A DNA stretch of 64,000 nt from Desulfatitalea alkaliphila (GTDB lineage Bacteria > Desulfobacterota > Desulfobacteria > Desulfobacterales > Desulfosarcinaceae): NCBI RefSeq assembly GCF_022968795.1, contig NZ_JALJRB010000015.1, positions 1 to 64,000 of the forward strand, written 5' to 3'. Position numbers and translations under genes: made by a program. The notes below the pieces were generated by a model. The model was given only the letters and a program-made list of their open reading frames with translations, was not told the DNA's origin and ran no database searches. Shown piece by piece: positions 36,256 through 45,712 of the stretch (position 1 is its first letter; each line of letters starts with the position of its first letter).

Positions 36256-37647
36256 TTAAAGAGTAACCCCGTATAGCTTCATTTTGCTGAGCAAAGAAGG
36301 GTGGCTTATTTCCAGAAGACGGGCCGCATGGGTGCGGTTGCCTTCGGTGGCTGTGAGGGCCTTGATGATCATCTCCTTCTCCATGATGCGCTGCGCCTGT
36401 TTGATGGAGTAGCCCTCGAAGGCGAACGTCCCTTCCCGTGGTGCCGCGGCGCGGCAGGCGGGCAGATCGAAATGGCGTTCGCGAAGCTGTTCGCCGTCGG
36501 AAAGCACCATGGCCCTTTCGATGACGTTTTCCAACTCCCGCACGTTGCCCGGCCAGCCGTGGCGCAACAAGCGGGCCATGGCCGCCGGCGCGATGGATTG
36601 GACCGCGCGACCGAGAGAAGCGTTGAACTGCTCGATGAAATGGCGGCAGAGCAGCGGGATATCTTCGCCCCGTTCCCGCAACGGCGGCAGATCGATGCTG
36701 ACCACGTTGAGACGGTAGTAAAGATCTTCGCGGAAAGTACCGTCGGCCACCATCTGCATCAAGTCGCGGGAGGTGGCGGCGATGACGCGCACATCCACCG
36801 TGCGGCTTTGGGTCTGGCCCACCGGCCGCACTTCGCTCTCTTGCAACACCCGCAGCAGCTTGACTTGCAGCGCCACCGGCATCTCCCCCACCTCGTCCAG
36901 AAAGATGGTACCGCCGTGCGCCTCTTCGAACAGCCCCTTGCGGGAGCGGTCGGCGCCGGTGAAGGCGCCTTTCACGTGGCCGAAAAGTTCACTTTCCAGC
37001 AACGCTTCCGGAATCCCGCCGCAATTGACGGGCACCAGGGGTTTACGCGAACGCGGACTCGCATGGTGAATGGCCCGGGCCATCAGCTCCTTGCCGGTGC
37101 CCGATTCTCCCAACACCAGCAAAGTGGTGTCGTAGGGCGCCACCTTGGCGGCCAACTCGAACACCCGTCGCATCGCGCTGCTCTTGGCCACCAGATTGCC
37201 GAACCGAAAGCGTTCTTCCATGCGCCGGATCTGGGCCAAATAGTGCTGATTCTCTCGCTTGAGCCGGTCCCGCTCTTCGGCTTTCCTGATGGCCAGCCGC
37301 ACTTCGTCGCTTTTGAAGGGCTTGGAGATGAAATCGTAAGCGCCACGGCGCATGGCTTCGACCGCCAGATCGATGGTGCCGTAGGCCGACATCATGATGA
37401 TGGTGGGTGCCGGGTCGGCGGACTGAATGGTCTTCAAGAAGGTCATGCCGTCCATGCCGGGCATCTTGATGTCGCAGAGCACATAATCGGCGGCGTGGGC
37501 CGCCAGATGGTCCAATGCCGCCTGACCGTCGGTGGCGGTGGTCACTTCGTAGCCATCCCGCTTGAGCATGCTGGCCAGCATGTGCCGCATGTTCTCTTCG
37601 TCATCCACCACAAGGATGCGGGAGGGCCCGCCGGAATCATCCTGCAT
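36256..37647 (-). CDS. NtrC-family response regulator
   Basis: 463 residues: receiver domain (ILVVDDEENMR, phospho-acceptor Asp in YVLCDIKMPG, SKPFKSDE), AAA+ domain (Walker A GESGTGKE, sigma-54 loop GAFTGA, Walker [26 protein letters not shown]), and a Fis-type helix-turn-helix (EGNRTHAARLLEISHPSLLSK). Its start overlaps the end of the kinase gene by 11 bases, so the two form a two-component pair controlling sigma-54 promoters. Targets are not evident here. Confidence 0.95.
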   Translation of the reverse strand: MQDDSGGPSRILVVDDEENMRHMLASMLKRDGYEVTTATDGQAALDHLAAHAADYVLCDIKMPGMDGMTFLKTIQSADPAPTIIMMSAYGTIDLAVEAMRRGAYDFISKPFKSDEVRLAIRKAEERDRLKRENQHYLAQIRRMEERFRFGNLVAKSSAMRRVFELAAKVAPYDTTLLVLGESGTGKELMARAIHHASPRSRKPLVPVNCGGIPEALLESELFGHVKGAFTGADRSRKGLFEEAHGGTIFLDEVGEMPVALQVKLLRVLQESEVRPVGQTQSRTVDVRVIAATSRDLMQMVADGTFREDLYYRLNVVSIDLPPLRERGEDIPLLCRHFIEQFNASLGRAVQSIAPAAMARLLRHGWPGNVRELENVIERAMVLSDGEQLRERHFDLPACRAAAPREGTFAFEGYSIKQAQRIMEKEMIIKALTATEGNRTHAARLLEISHPSLLSKMKLYGVTL

Positions 37648-39241
37648 GGGGGTCCCCCTCGCTGGTGCTGCCGTATCCCTGCGGTAATTGCGGCGGCCCG
37701 CCGGGTCGGGCCAGGGGCAGTCGCAGGGCCAGAACGGTGCCCCGGCCCGCTGGACTCTCCACGGTGATGGTGCCGCCCATCTGTTCGACGATCATGTAGC
37801 TGACGGCCAATCCCAAACCGGTGCCCCGGCCCGGGGGTTTGGTGGAGTAAAAGGGGTCGAAGACGACATCCAATTGATCGGCGGAAATCCCGGCCCCGTT
37901 GTCCTCGACGGCGATGGTCAACCAGCGATCGAGGCCGTCATGGTTATTGCCGTCCGTTGCCGTCGTGGCGATGACGATCCGGCCGGCTTCCCGCTGTCCG
38001 TCGACCTCCTGAATGGCGTCGGCCGCATTGATCAGCAGGTTGAGCAGCACCTGGCGCAATTGATCGCCGTTGACCCAAAGGCCGTCGTCAACCGCCGCCA
38101 GCCGGGTCTGCAGTTGGATTTCGGCCATCATGGGCTGGTGGGCCATGACCGCCGCCAGATCTTCGATCACCGCGTGGGCCGACACATGGTGGGCGCCGCT
38201 CTCCTTGGGCCGGGCCAAGTCCAGCAGTTGTGTGATGATGGTGTTGATGCGTTGAATTTCATCTTCGGCCCGTCGGGCGAAATCGTCGTGCTCCGCCGGT
38301 TCCAGATCGGGCCGTTTGAGCAGGTCGAGATAGCCGAGCACGATGCCGATGGGATTGCCGATCTCGTGGGCGATACCCGCCGCCAGGCGCCCCACGGCGG
38401 CCATCTTCTCGGAACGGATGATTTCCTTCTGTGCCAACTGCAATTCGGCATTGGATTGTTCGAGGCGGGCGACGGTCCGGGTCAAAGCCTCCCGGTCCTC
38501 GGCGATCCGCTTGAGCATCCGGTTCAGAGCCGACGAAAGCCGGTTCAACTCGCTGTCTTCGCGCCGGAAGGTGAAAAACATATCGTCCTGGTCGTCATAG
38601 GCGTCGGCCTGGCGCACGATCCGGTCGATGGGACGCAAGTAAATGCGGAAAATGCGGTAGATGCCCGCGAGGCACAGCACCGTCGTGTTGAACAGAATCA
38701 TGATCAATACCGGTTTGTTGTACTGCCGCAGGGCGTCGTACAGTGGCGTAAGGGGCACGACGGCCGCCATGGCGAATCGGCCACGGCCCTCGTCCGGCAT
38801 GGGAACGGCGATCAAGGCAGCGCTGGGATGCCACCAGAAAACGGCCCAGGTGCTCCCGAGCCGCTCGGTGGTCGCGCTGCCGTCACGCAGGGCGGTGGCG
38901 GCGGCCCGCTGCAACAGTACATCGCCATACACCTCCCCGGTTCGCTCGAAAAGGGTCTGCCCCTTTTCGTCCACCAGCAGCAAGGCCGACCACTCTTCGG
39001 CCCGCAACATATCCGAAGCGGCAAAGGCGCGTGCGGCGGGGGGGTGTTCATCGGATGCAAAGGGTGGCGTCGTGATCAGCCGACTGATGGCCTCCATGCG
39101 CCGACGCTGTTGGGACAGGTGGTCCCGCACCAGCACCCCCTGGGCGAACAGCACCGCAAGGATGTCGGCGAGCAGGGCCGACAACAGCAGCAGAAAAGCC
39201 ACATACAATGCGATCTTGCTTCGAAAACCACGCAAGGGCAA
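37637..39241 (-). CDS. Membrane sensor histidine kinase, partner of the NtrC-type regulator
   Basis: 534 residues. Transmembrane helix 1 (IALYVAFLLLLSALLADILA), an extracytoplasmic domain of about 160 residues, helix 2 (VLIMILFNTTVLCLAGIYRI), a HAMP-like region with coiled coil, HisKA with phospho-acceptor His in LAAGIAHEIGNPIG, and HATPase (NLLINAADAIQ, DNGAGI, GRGTGLGLAV). First gene of the two-gene operon with the response regulator. Confidence 0.93.
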   Translation of the reverse strand: MPLRGFRSKIALYVAFLLLLSALLADILAVLFAQGVLVRDHLSQQRRRMEAISRLITTPPFASDEHPPAARAFAASDMLRAEEWSALLLVDEKGQTLFERTGEVYGDVLLQRAAATALRDGSATTERLGSTWAVFWWHPSAALIAVPMPDEGRGRFAMAAVVPLTPLYDALRQYNKPVLIMILFNTTVLCLAGIYRIFRIYLRPIDRIVRQADAYDDQDDMFFTFRREDSELNRLSSALNRMLKRIAEDREALTRTVARLEQSNAELQLAQKEIIRSEKMAAVGRLAAGIAHEIGNPIGIVLGYLDLLKRPDLEPAEHDDFARRAEDEIQRINTIITQLLDLARPKESGAHHVSAHAVIEDLAAVMAHQPMMAEIQLQTRLAAVDDGLWVNGDQLRQVLLNLLINAADAIQEVDGQREAGRIVIATTATDGNNHDGLDRWLTIAVEDNGAGISADQLDVVFDPFYSTKPPGRGTGLGLAVSYMIVEQMGGTITVESPAGRGTVLALRLPLARPGGPPQLPQGYGSTSEGDPHAG

Positions 39242-39453
39242 TCACTCCGTATGGCCATGGAAGAGAGGGGCATATGCCAAGATAACTTCTTGGAACGATA
39301 GCACTTCCTACTTAATAAAGCAATGGGCGATCCATCGCCCGCCGGCGCAGCCGGCCGCCACCGACCGGGCAGTGGCACTTGCGTGCTTTCATGCCCGCAA
39401 TTGCCCCCTCCCGCCGATTCTGTTAAGCTGACCCGGAGGAAGAAAGAACAGCG

Positions 39454-40032
39454 ATGAGGCAACGGATGGATTTCAATCCCGACGCATATGAAAAGTTGCA
39501 CACCCGCAACCTCCAAATGACATCCTACGGCTACCGGGCGGATGCCATCGTGCTGGAAGGCCGCTTGGTGGACGAGCGGTTTTTTCCTTCCCACAACTTG
39601 TTCGGCGATCACCGGCCACCGGGCATCGTGCACGACATGACCTTGCGCATGGTGATCGCCGGATCCGGTTTGGTCATCGAAGATATCGAGGCGCAAATGA
39701 CCACGGTGCCCAACACGGAGTGCCGCGAGGCGCTGGCTTCGGTGGCGCCCCTCAAAGGCGAGCGCATCACCGGCGGTTTCACCGCCCGGGTGCACCAACG
39801 CATCGGTGGCGGCAGCGGCTGCGCCCATCTCGTGGCCCTGGCACGGGCCATGGCTTCGGCCGCCGTGCAGGGGGCCTATGCCGCCATGTCGCGCCAACCC
39901 CCGCCGGGCGGCACCTACCCCATGAAAAGCTTGCGCGCGGTGATCGACACATGCCACATCTGGCGCTCGGACGGCCCCCTGGTGCAACGGCTGCTGCGGT
40001 TGGCGGGACGCGGCAAGCAAAACAACGCTTAA
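39454..40032 (+). CDS. DUF2889 family protein
   Basis: A 192-residue protein of the DUF2889 family, recognised by the early HTRNLQMTSYGYRADAIVLE segment, the LRMVIAGSGLVIEDIEAQM block, and GGSGCAHLVALARAM. It has no signal peptide or membrane segment. The family function is unknown; members often lie near acyl-CoA metabolism genes. GGAGGAAG lies upstream of ATG 39454. Confidence 0.85.
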   Translation: MRQRMDFNPDAYEKLHTRNLQMTSYGYRADAIVLEGRLVDERFFPSHNLFGDHRPPGIVHDMTLRMVIAGSGLVIEDIEAQMTTVPNTECREALASVAPLKGERITGGFTARVHQRIGGGSGCAHLVALARAMASAAVQGAYAAMSRQPPPGGTYPMKSLRAVIDTCHIWRSDGPLVQRLLRLAGRGKQNNA

Positions 40033-40094
40033 CCCCACAGGGCTCGCGCCGGTCGCCCCCGCACGCCGCCATGCCTTCGGAACAACCGTAACAA

Positions 40095-41363
40095 ATGCCC
40101 AAACAACGCCTTTTCTATGGATGGTACATCGTCGCGGCCTGCTTTCTGCTCTGCCTGCTGTTCGCCGGTGCCGGGTTTTACTCCTTCAGCATCTTCATCC
40201 GTCCCATCGAAAGCGAATTCGGCTGGGACCGGGCGGCCATCTCCCTGACCATGTCCATCTACCTGATCGTCGGCGGGCTGGCCGGCCCTCCCTTGGGCCG
40301 GTTGATCCAGCGATTCGGACCCAAGCGGGTGATGCGGATCTGCGCCGTGCTGGCCGGCGCCTGTTTTATGCTGGTCAGCCAAACCCGGTCATTGTGGTAT
40401 TTTTACACCGTCTACGCCCTGCTGGCGGCCGCCGTCTGCGGCATCGGGGTCATCCCGGTCAGCAGCCTGCTCTCCAACTGGTTCGACCGCCGACGGGGGA
40501 CCGCTATCGGCTTCGCCCTGGTGGGCATATCGGCCGGCGGCTTCCTGCTGGCGCCCGGTGTGGGCCTGATCACGGCGGCTTACGGCTGGAAAACCGCCTT
40601 TTGGGTGATGGGACTGATAGTGTGGGCTGTGGGGGTACCGATCATCCACCTGGTGATCAAGGACCATCCTGCCGAGATGGGCTTGCGGCCCGACAACCAG
40701 CCCGAACCGCATCCCGATCCAGCGACGGGCGCAGCGGCCGCCGACGCTTTGTTCAGCGGATGGACGGCCGAAAGCGCCCTGCGCAGCCGCTCCTTCTGGC
40801 TCATCTTCGGCGCCTTTTTGCTGGCGCCCATGGCCCAGATGGGGGTGCTGCAACACCAGGTGCCGCTTTTGATGGACATCGGGGTTTCCGAGGCGGCGGC
40901 CGCCGCGGCTTTGGGACTGACGGCCGGCGTCGGCGGATTGGGCAAGCTGGGGTTCGGCCGCATCTCCGAGTCGTGGCCTTTCCGCTATGTGACCCTGCTC
41001 TGCTTCGGCCTGCAAGCCATAGCATTGACGTTGCTGCTGTATGTCCCGGCCAAGGCCATGGTCTGGTTCTATGCCGTCATCTTCGGCTTCAGCATGGGCG
41101 GCATCGTGGTGTTGATGCCCCTGGTGGTGGGTCATTACTACGGCTTGCGGTCCTTCGGTTTTCTACTCGGTGTGATCTGGGTGGCCAACGCCATCGGCGG
41201 CGCCGCGGGCACCTACCTGTCCGGCGTGATCTTCGACTTGTTGGGGGATTACCGTCTGGCCTTGATGGGCTTCACCATCGCCTACCTCGTCGCCATCGCG
41301 GCCTTTTTCATGGCGGGCCGACCTCGATCACAAGGACCGGAAGTCAGCGGCCGCACGACTTGA
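40095..41363 (+). CDS. MFS transporter, oxalate/formate antiporter-like
   Basis: A 422-residue major facilitator with about 12 hydrophobic helices. The opening YGWYIVAACFLLCLLFAGAG, GLAGPPLGRLIQRFGPKRVM (loop 2-3 motif) and SNWFDRRRGTAIGFALVGIS are typical of the OFA/monocarboxylate-type subfamily. A hydrophilic loop follows helix 6. Likely carries a small carboxylate; direction unknown. No operon partner beyond the preceding DUF2889 gene, 62 bases away. Confidence 0.88.
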   Translation: MPKQRLFYGWYIVAACFLLCLLFAGAGFYSFSIFIRPIESEFGWDRAAISLTMSIYLIVGGLAGPPLGRLIQRFGPKRVMRICAVLAGACFMLVSQTRSLWYFYTVYALLAAAVCGIGVIPVSSLLSNWFDRRRGTAIGFALVGISAGGFLLAPGVGLITAAYGWKTAFWVMGLIVWAVGVPIIHLVIKDHPAEMGLRPDNQPEPHPDPATGAAAADALFSGWTAESALRSRSFWLIFGAFLLAPMAQMGVLQHQVPLLMDIGVSEAAAAAALGLTAGVGGLGKLGFGRISESWPFRYVTLLCFGLQAIALTLLLYVPAKAMVWFYAVIFGFSMGGIVVLMPLVVGHYYGLRSFGFLLGVIWVANAIGGAAGTYLSGVIFDLLGDYRLALMGFTIAYLVAIAAFFMAGRPRSQGPEVSGRTT

Positions 41364-41390
41364 ACGATTGTTTGACGGCCCGCAATGGAT

Positions 41391-42815
41391 TTAAGCGCTT
41401 TGGCTGTCATCGACCGGCGCCGGATCTTCGTTGGCGTTGAACAGCGCCTCGATGGTGTGGCGGTCATATTTACCGGCAGCGGTCAGGGGTATGTGATCCA
41501 CCACCTTGATCCCCCGCGGACGGGCATAGGGGTCCAATGTCTCGGCCAAGGCCCGGTTCAGATCGACGACCGTTGCCTCCCCTTCCACCAGAGCCATGAT
41601 CTGATTCTCCCGGGCGCGCCCCACCGGCAAGGCCAGCACCAGTGCCTCGCGCACACCGGGCTGTTGTTTTAGCGCCTGGCGCACGGCTTCCAGGTCCACC
41701 CGCTTGCCGCCCACCTTGACGATCCCGTCCGCCCTGCCCAACAGGCGAAAACGCCCACCGGCGGCGGCCGCGGCCCGGTCGCCCATGGTGAAAGATCCAG
41801 TGCGGGCGTCAACCAACCCCGGCGACAGATAGTCGGATCGCACCTCCAACCGCTCATCGATGATGCGCACGGCCACCGTCTCATAGGGTTTGAAATCGGT
41901 TTCGCCATCGGCCCGCACCCGCGCAGCGATCCCGCCGGTTTCGGTGGAGCCGTAAATTTCCGCCACCCTGACGCCGGTTTGGGCATGAAAGGCGTGGGCA
42001 TCCACCTCGGCCAACATGCCGGCCGAGGAAAAGGCCAGTCGCAGGCGGCGGGGCTGCCAAGGGTGCCCGTTCAAGGCCCGGTAGTGGGCCGGCACACTGA
42101 TCAAGATCGTGGCATCGACATCATCGACCACCGCCTCGATCTCCGCAGGAAAGGAGGGCGCCGGGCCGGCCACCGCGGCCCGGGCCAACAACGGCGCCAG
42201 GATCGCGTAAAGCAGACCGTAGATATGATTGGGGCTGACGGTGGCCACCATGCGATCCGCCGCGGTGATGCGGTAATGTTCCACAATGGCGATGGATTCG
42301 GCCAGCAGGTTGCGTACCGTCTTGGTCCACATGGAAGGAGTGCCGGTGGAGCCGCCGGTGAACAGTCGCACCCACTCGTCCGAGGTGCGCTTCGGTATCA
42401 GCGCCATCGCCGGCGGCCAACAGCTCTCGGCGGGCGTGGGATGCAGCGCCGTCACGCCGTCCGGCAACGGGCGCGGTCCATCCACCACCGCATGATCGAA
42501 TCCGGTCACAACCCGCACCTCCGCCAGCACGCCGGGCGACAGGCTGTAGGGCAGCACCAGCGCCGGGCCGCCCGCCAATGAAGCCAACAAAGCGGCGGCC
42601 ACCACCGCCTTGTCTTCCGCACACAGGCAAACCAGCGGCGCCCGGCCCATGGCATCCCATTCGGCCAGCAAACAGCCGGCCATGGCGTACAAATCCGCAT
42701 AGCGGGTACGGCCGATGACAAAATGGGATGCCCCCTCGTCCGGATCCGCCAACAGTCGCCCCATCCAGCGGTTCAATTCCGCTTCGCTCCTGACAAGATG
42801 TGTCGCTGCACTCAA
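41391..42815 (-). CDS. AMP-dependent acyl/aryl ligase (ApeH-like)
   Basis: ANL-superfamily enzyme expected to activate a carboxylic acid as acyl-AMP and load it on ACP or CoA. Core motif FTGGSTGTPSMWTK, motif AEIYGSTETGGIA, FRLLGRADGIVKVGGKRVDL (hinge) and the catalytic Lys near TAAGKYDRHT. Short for the family (about 474 residues), as in ligases of aryl-polyene loci. The start is uncertain: TTG 42815 has GGAGAG upstream; Met at 42854 lacks a site. It is divergent from the first radical SAM gene and marks the left edge of the biosynthetic locus; it is a candidate for starter-unit activation. Confidence 0.82.
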   Translation of the reverse strand: MSAATHLVRSEAELNRWMGRLLADPDEGASHFVIGRTRYADLYAMAGCLLAEWDAMGRAPLVCLCAEDKAVVAAALLASLAGGPALVLPYSLSPGVLAEVRVVTGFDHAVVDGPRPLPDGVTALHPTPAESCWPPAMALIPKRTSDEWVRLFTGGSTGTPSMWTKTVRNLLAESIAIVEHYRITAADRMVATVSPNHIYGLLYAILAPLLARAAVAGPAPSFPAEIEAVVDDVDATILISVPAHYRALNGHPWQPRRLRLAFSSAGMLAEVDAHAFHAQTGVRVAEIYGSTETGGIAARVRADGETDFKPYETVAVRIIDERLEVRSDYLSPGLVDARTGSFTMGDRAAAAAGGRFRLLGRADGIVKVGGKRVDLEAVRQALKQQPGVREALVLALPVGRARENQIMALVEGEATVVDLNRALAETLDPYARPRGIKVVDHIPLTAAGKYDRHTIEALFNANEDPAPVDDSQSA

Positions 42816-42946
42816 AAGCGTCTCTCCATTCGCATGGCCATAACCAACAGGCATAAAATCCGAAAAATGGAGCCATAACACGCAGGGGATGGATTTGACA
42901 ACTTACGCACTTTCCGACCGGCAGCACTTATCGCCGATTCGCCCCT

Positions 42947-42975
42947 TGACACCAAAGCCGCGCCTATATATTTAT
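42947..42975 (+). promoter_or_regulatory. Sigma-70-type promoter of the SPASM radical SAM gene
   Basis: TTGACA (42947-42952) followed by the AT-rich TATATATTTAT; TATATT (42968-42973) is 15 bases away and TATTTA 17 bases away. The perfect -35 with AT-rich -10 region, 45 bases before the GTG start, makes a promoter likely although the exact -10 is open. Confidence 0.6.
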
Positions 42976-43020
42976 ATGAGGTTGTACCACGTTCCAAAAT
43001 AACCCACAGAACAGGTCATC

Positions 43021-44112
43021 GTGAATCGACATCCAGCACCCATTAGCAATTTCGAGTTTTCCCCTGAAGATATCAAAGAGGCGGTCCGCCGGGGCCGGCT
43101 GCTCTCCATGGAGATCGAGTTCAGCCTGCGCTGCAATTTTCGCTGCCCCTATTGCTATGTGCCCCGGGAAGACCAGCTGAAAAACGAGCTCTGTCTGGAC
43201 GAAATCAGGGACACCATTCTGCAAGCCAAGGCCCTGGGCGCACGCAAGATCATCATTCTGGGTGGGGAGCCTACCATTTATCCCCACACCCTGGAACTGA
43301 TCCGCTTCATGCGGGGCCATGAGCTGGAGGTGGAAATTTTCTCCAACGGCAGCGGCATCACCGCCGAGTTTGCCCGACAGTTGCATGCGATGCAGGTGCG
43401 GGTGGTGATGAAGATGAACAGCTTCGATGCGGAGCTGCAGGATCGCCTTTCCGGCCTGCCGGGAGCCCACCGGATCATCCACGACGCCCTGGAGCACCTC
43501 AAGTCGGCCGGCTATCCTTCCGCCGAACACTTCCTGGCGGTCAGCTCCATCATCTGCCCACAGAACATCGACGAGTTGCCCGGTATGTGGCAGTGGCTGC
43601 GGGAGCAGGGTATCGCCCCCTATTTCGAGATTATTACACCCCAGGCCAACGCCCGCCACAACGATTGGCTCATGGTGGATCCCCTGGAGCTGGAACGCTT
43701 TTTTCAGGATATCGCCGACATGGACCGGCGCCTGTTCGGCCAGGAGTGGGAGATCCAGCCCCCACTGGTGGGCAATAAATGCATGCGCCACAAATTCTCC
43801 TGCCTGGTCAATGCGCAAGGGTATGTGATGCCCTGCGTGGGGGTGACCATCCCGTTGGGCAACATCCGCCAACAACCGTTGACCAGGATTCTGGCCGAAA
43901 GCCAGGTGCTCAAGGATCTGAAAGACCACCGCCACACCATCAAAGGGCCTTGTCACGACTGCGACCGCGCCGAAGAGTGTTATGGCTGCCGCGGCGCCGC
44001 CTACCAGCTCACAGGCGACTATCTGGCCTCCGACCCCCTGTGCTGGCGTAACTGCCGCACTCAGAAGCTGCAGTGCGCATCCGCGGTCCCGCAGAAGCGG
44101 TCTGCCGTGTAA
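43021..44112 (+). CDS. Radical SAM protein with SPASM-type C-terminal cluster
   Basis: 363 residues. The 4Fe-4S/SAM site is C38-x3-C42-x2-C45 (RCNFRCPYC), with the GGEPT motif for SAM at about residue 80. The C-terminal part holds eight or more further cysteines (CMRHKFSC, MPCVG, CHDCDRAEECYGC, CWRNC), the SPASM/twitch pattern for auxiliary iron-sulfur clusters. Proteins of this type modify peptides or small molecules. It is the only gene in the middle of the locus on the plus strand. GTG start at 43021. It is convergent with the PlsY-like gene, and the substrate is unknown. Confidence 0.9.
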   Translation: MNRHPAPISNFEFSPEDIKEAVRRGRLLSMEIEFSLRCNFRCPYCYVPREDQLKNELCLDEIRDTILQAKALGARKIIILGGEPTIYPHTLELIRFMRGHELEVEIFSNGSGITAEFARQLHAMQVRVVMKMNSFDAELQDRLSGLPGAHRIIHDALEHLKSAGYPSAEHFLAVSSIICPQNIDELPGMWQWLREQGIAPYFEIITPQANARHNDWLMVDPLELERFFQDIADMDRRLFGQEWEIQPPLVGNKCMRHKFSCLVNAQGYVMPCVGVTIPLGNIRQQPLTRILAESQVLKDLKDHRHTIKGPCHDCDRAEECYGCRGAAYQLTGDYLASDPLCWRNCRTQKLQCASAVPQKRSAV

Positions 44113-44180
44113 CGGTCGCTTGCCGTAGCGAATCCGAACCGGAAAACAAGGGCGGCGCCAAACGCCTCTTCGGTGGCTGT

Positions 44181-44819
44181 CTACTCCGAACCGTCCCTAT
44201 CGACAACGGATGGCGCGGCGGCTTGCCGCCAAGCCCTTATATTGCCGTGGTGAAACCACACGATCATCGCCACGGTCAGCACCACGGCGCCCATTCCCAC
44301 CCCATCCCCCCACCAATGGATCAGCCCGCCGGCGGCCAATACGGCCAACAGACCGAATGAGCCGATGAAAGAACGGCGCCACAGGGCGAAAACCAATAAA
44401 TAGATCCCCAAGGCCGCAAGGGTGACCCAAGGCATCAGGGCACCGCAGAAACCGATGTAGTTGGCCACGCCTTTGCCGCCCCGAAAGCGGTGGCACCATG
44501 GATAGCGGGTGCCCATCACCAGGGCCCAGCCGGCCCAGGGCACCAAAGTGGCGGGCCAATGGTGGGCGGCCAGCAAGCCCACGGCCACGGCGCGCCCCAC
44601 ATCCAGCAGCAGCACCAGTGCGGCCAACGGCCAGCCGGCTTGACGATAGACATTGGAGACGCCGGGATTGCCGCTGTAGCGGCTGCGAGGGTCCTCCCAT
44701 CCGAGCAAACGGAACAGCACGATGGCGAAATTGACCGATCCGGCCAGGTACGCCAAAAGCAGGCCCAACAAAAAAACGGTTGCGGACAACGATGCGCTGG
44801 TCAAATCATTGAATGGCAT
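44181..44819 (-). CDS. PlsY-type glycerol-3-phosphate acyltransferase
   Basis: A 212-residue integral membrane protein. Family motifs: AYLAGSVNFAIVLFRLLG (motif 1, GSxP-like), SGNPGVSNVYR (motif 2, normally GNPGATNxxR), and HRFRGGKGVANY (motif 3). PlsY transfers an acyl group from acyl-phosphate to glycerol-3-phosphate. It is the last gene of the 12-gene minus-strand biosynthetic operon, 11 bases after the PKS-type dehydratase gene. This suggests that the cluster's acyl chain ends on a glycerolipid, or that the enzyme is a re-purposed acyltransferase. Start chosen at ATG 44819. Confidence 0.82.
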   Translation of the reverse strand: MPFNDLTSASLSATVFLLGLLLAYLAGSVNFAIVLFRLLGWEDPRSRYSGNPGVSNVYRQAGWPLAALVLLLDVGRAVAVGLLAAHHWPATLVPWAGWALVMGTRYPWCHRFRGGKGVANYIGFCGALMPWVTLAALGIYLLVFALWRRSFIGSFGLLAVLAAGGLIHWWGDGVGMGAVVLTVAMIVWFHHGNIRAWRQAAAPSVVDRDGSE

Positions 44820-44830
44820 GGGTGTGGCAC

Positions 44831-45712
44831 CTATCCCTGATCTTCGGCGGGAATGCCCCGGCGCACCCATGCCGGCGGCACCCAACGGCCACCGCTCACA
44901 TCCCGCATGGCCACGCCGCGCAGCACTTCATAATGCCGGTCCCGGGCATCGGTGATCTTCAGATCGAACAGCAAGGTGCCCCCCTCCCGTCCCACCCACA
45001 CCACCTGCGCCAGATAGCGCTGCCCCGGCCGAGTGGGGGTCGCGATGTGCCGTTGGGCAAAACCCACGGGAAACGCCACCACCCCCGCGAACCGCTGTGC
45101 CCACACACAGGCGGCATGAAAGGCGGCGTCCAGCACGAAGGGTGAACCGAGACTGCCGGCGACGCCCGCGTGGGTCGGCGCCTGGATCACGGCCCGGGCA
45201 GCGCCGGCATCGAGCACCAGGGGTTCAACGATATTACGGTAGGCAGGGCCGAAGGGCACCAACGCTTCGTACAGCCGGACCGGATCGACGCTGAAGGTTG
45301 CACCTGTCGCACGCGCCGGCGGCGCAAACGGTTCGGCCGACCCCGAACCGTCGTCGGGCATAAAAACGACCTGCGCGTGGGTCACCATGCGCCGAATGCG
45401 CGCCGCGCCGGCTTGGATGCGGCTGAGCAGGGCGGCGCGCAAACCGCCGCCCGGCAATGTCGACAGATCGCAGTAGGCTGCTATTGCACCGCCATCGGGC
45501 GGCAATGCCAGGAATTTATCGAAACGGGCAGCGCCCATGCGGTGCAGGTTCAATTCAGGGCGAACCGACCGGCACACATCGGCCAGCACCTGCAAGGCTT
45601 CCACCGCGGGCAGCACGGCCCGCTCCTGGAAGCGGTGGTCCGACCAGCAGGCCTCGGTTTTCAGATTCAGCAACCGGCGTTCGCCGGCGCCTATTTGGGG
45701 AAAATCTCCCAC
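44831..45712 (-). CDS. Stand-alone PKS-type double-hotdog dehydratase
   Basis: A 293-residue protein that looks like an isolated polyketide synthase DH domain. N-terminal half: SDHRFQERAVLPAVEAL, which fits H-x3-(G)-x4-P with catalytic His and the Pro kept but Gly replaced by Glu. C-terminal half: FVLDAAFHAACVW, the D-x3-(Q/H) motif with catalytic Asp. FGPAYRNIVE matches the GYxYGPxF-type region. It would dehydrate a beta-hydroxyacyl-ACP. The GTG start at 45712 overlaps the thioesterase gene by 22 bases, but the exact start is not secure. Confidence 0.75.
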   Translation of the reverse strand: MGDFPQIGAGERRLLNLKTEACWSDHRFQERAVLPAVEALQVLADVCRSVRPELNLHRMGAARFDKFLALPPDGGAIAAYCDLSTLPGGGLRAALLSRIQAGAARIRRMVTHAQVVFMPDDGSGSAEPFAPPARATGATFSVDPVRLYEALVPFGPAYRNIVEPLVLDAGAARAVIQAPTHAGVAGSLGSPFVLDAAFHAACVWAQRFAGVVAFPVGFAQRHIATPTRPGQRYLAQVVWVGREGGTLLFDLKITDARDRHYEVLRGVAMRDVSGGRWVPPAWVRRGIPAEDQG

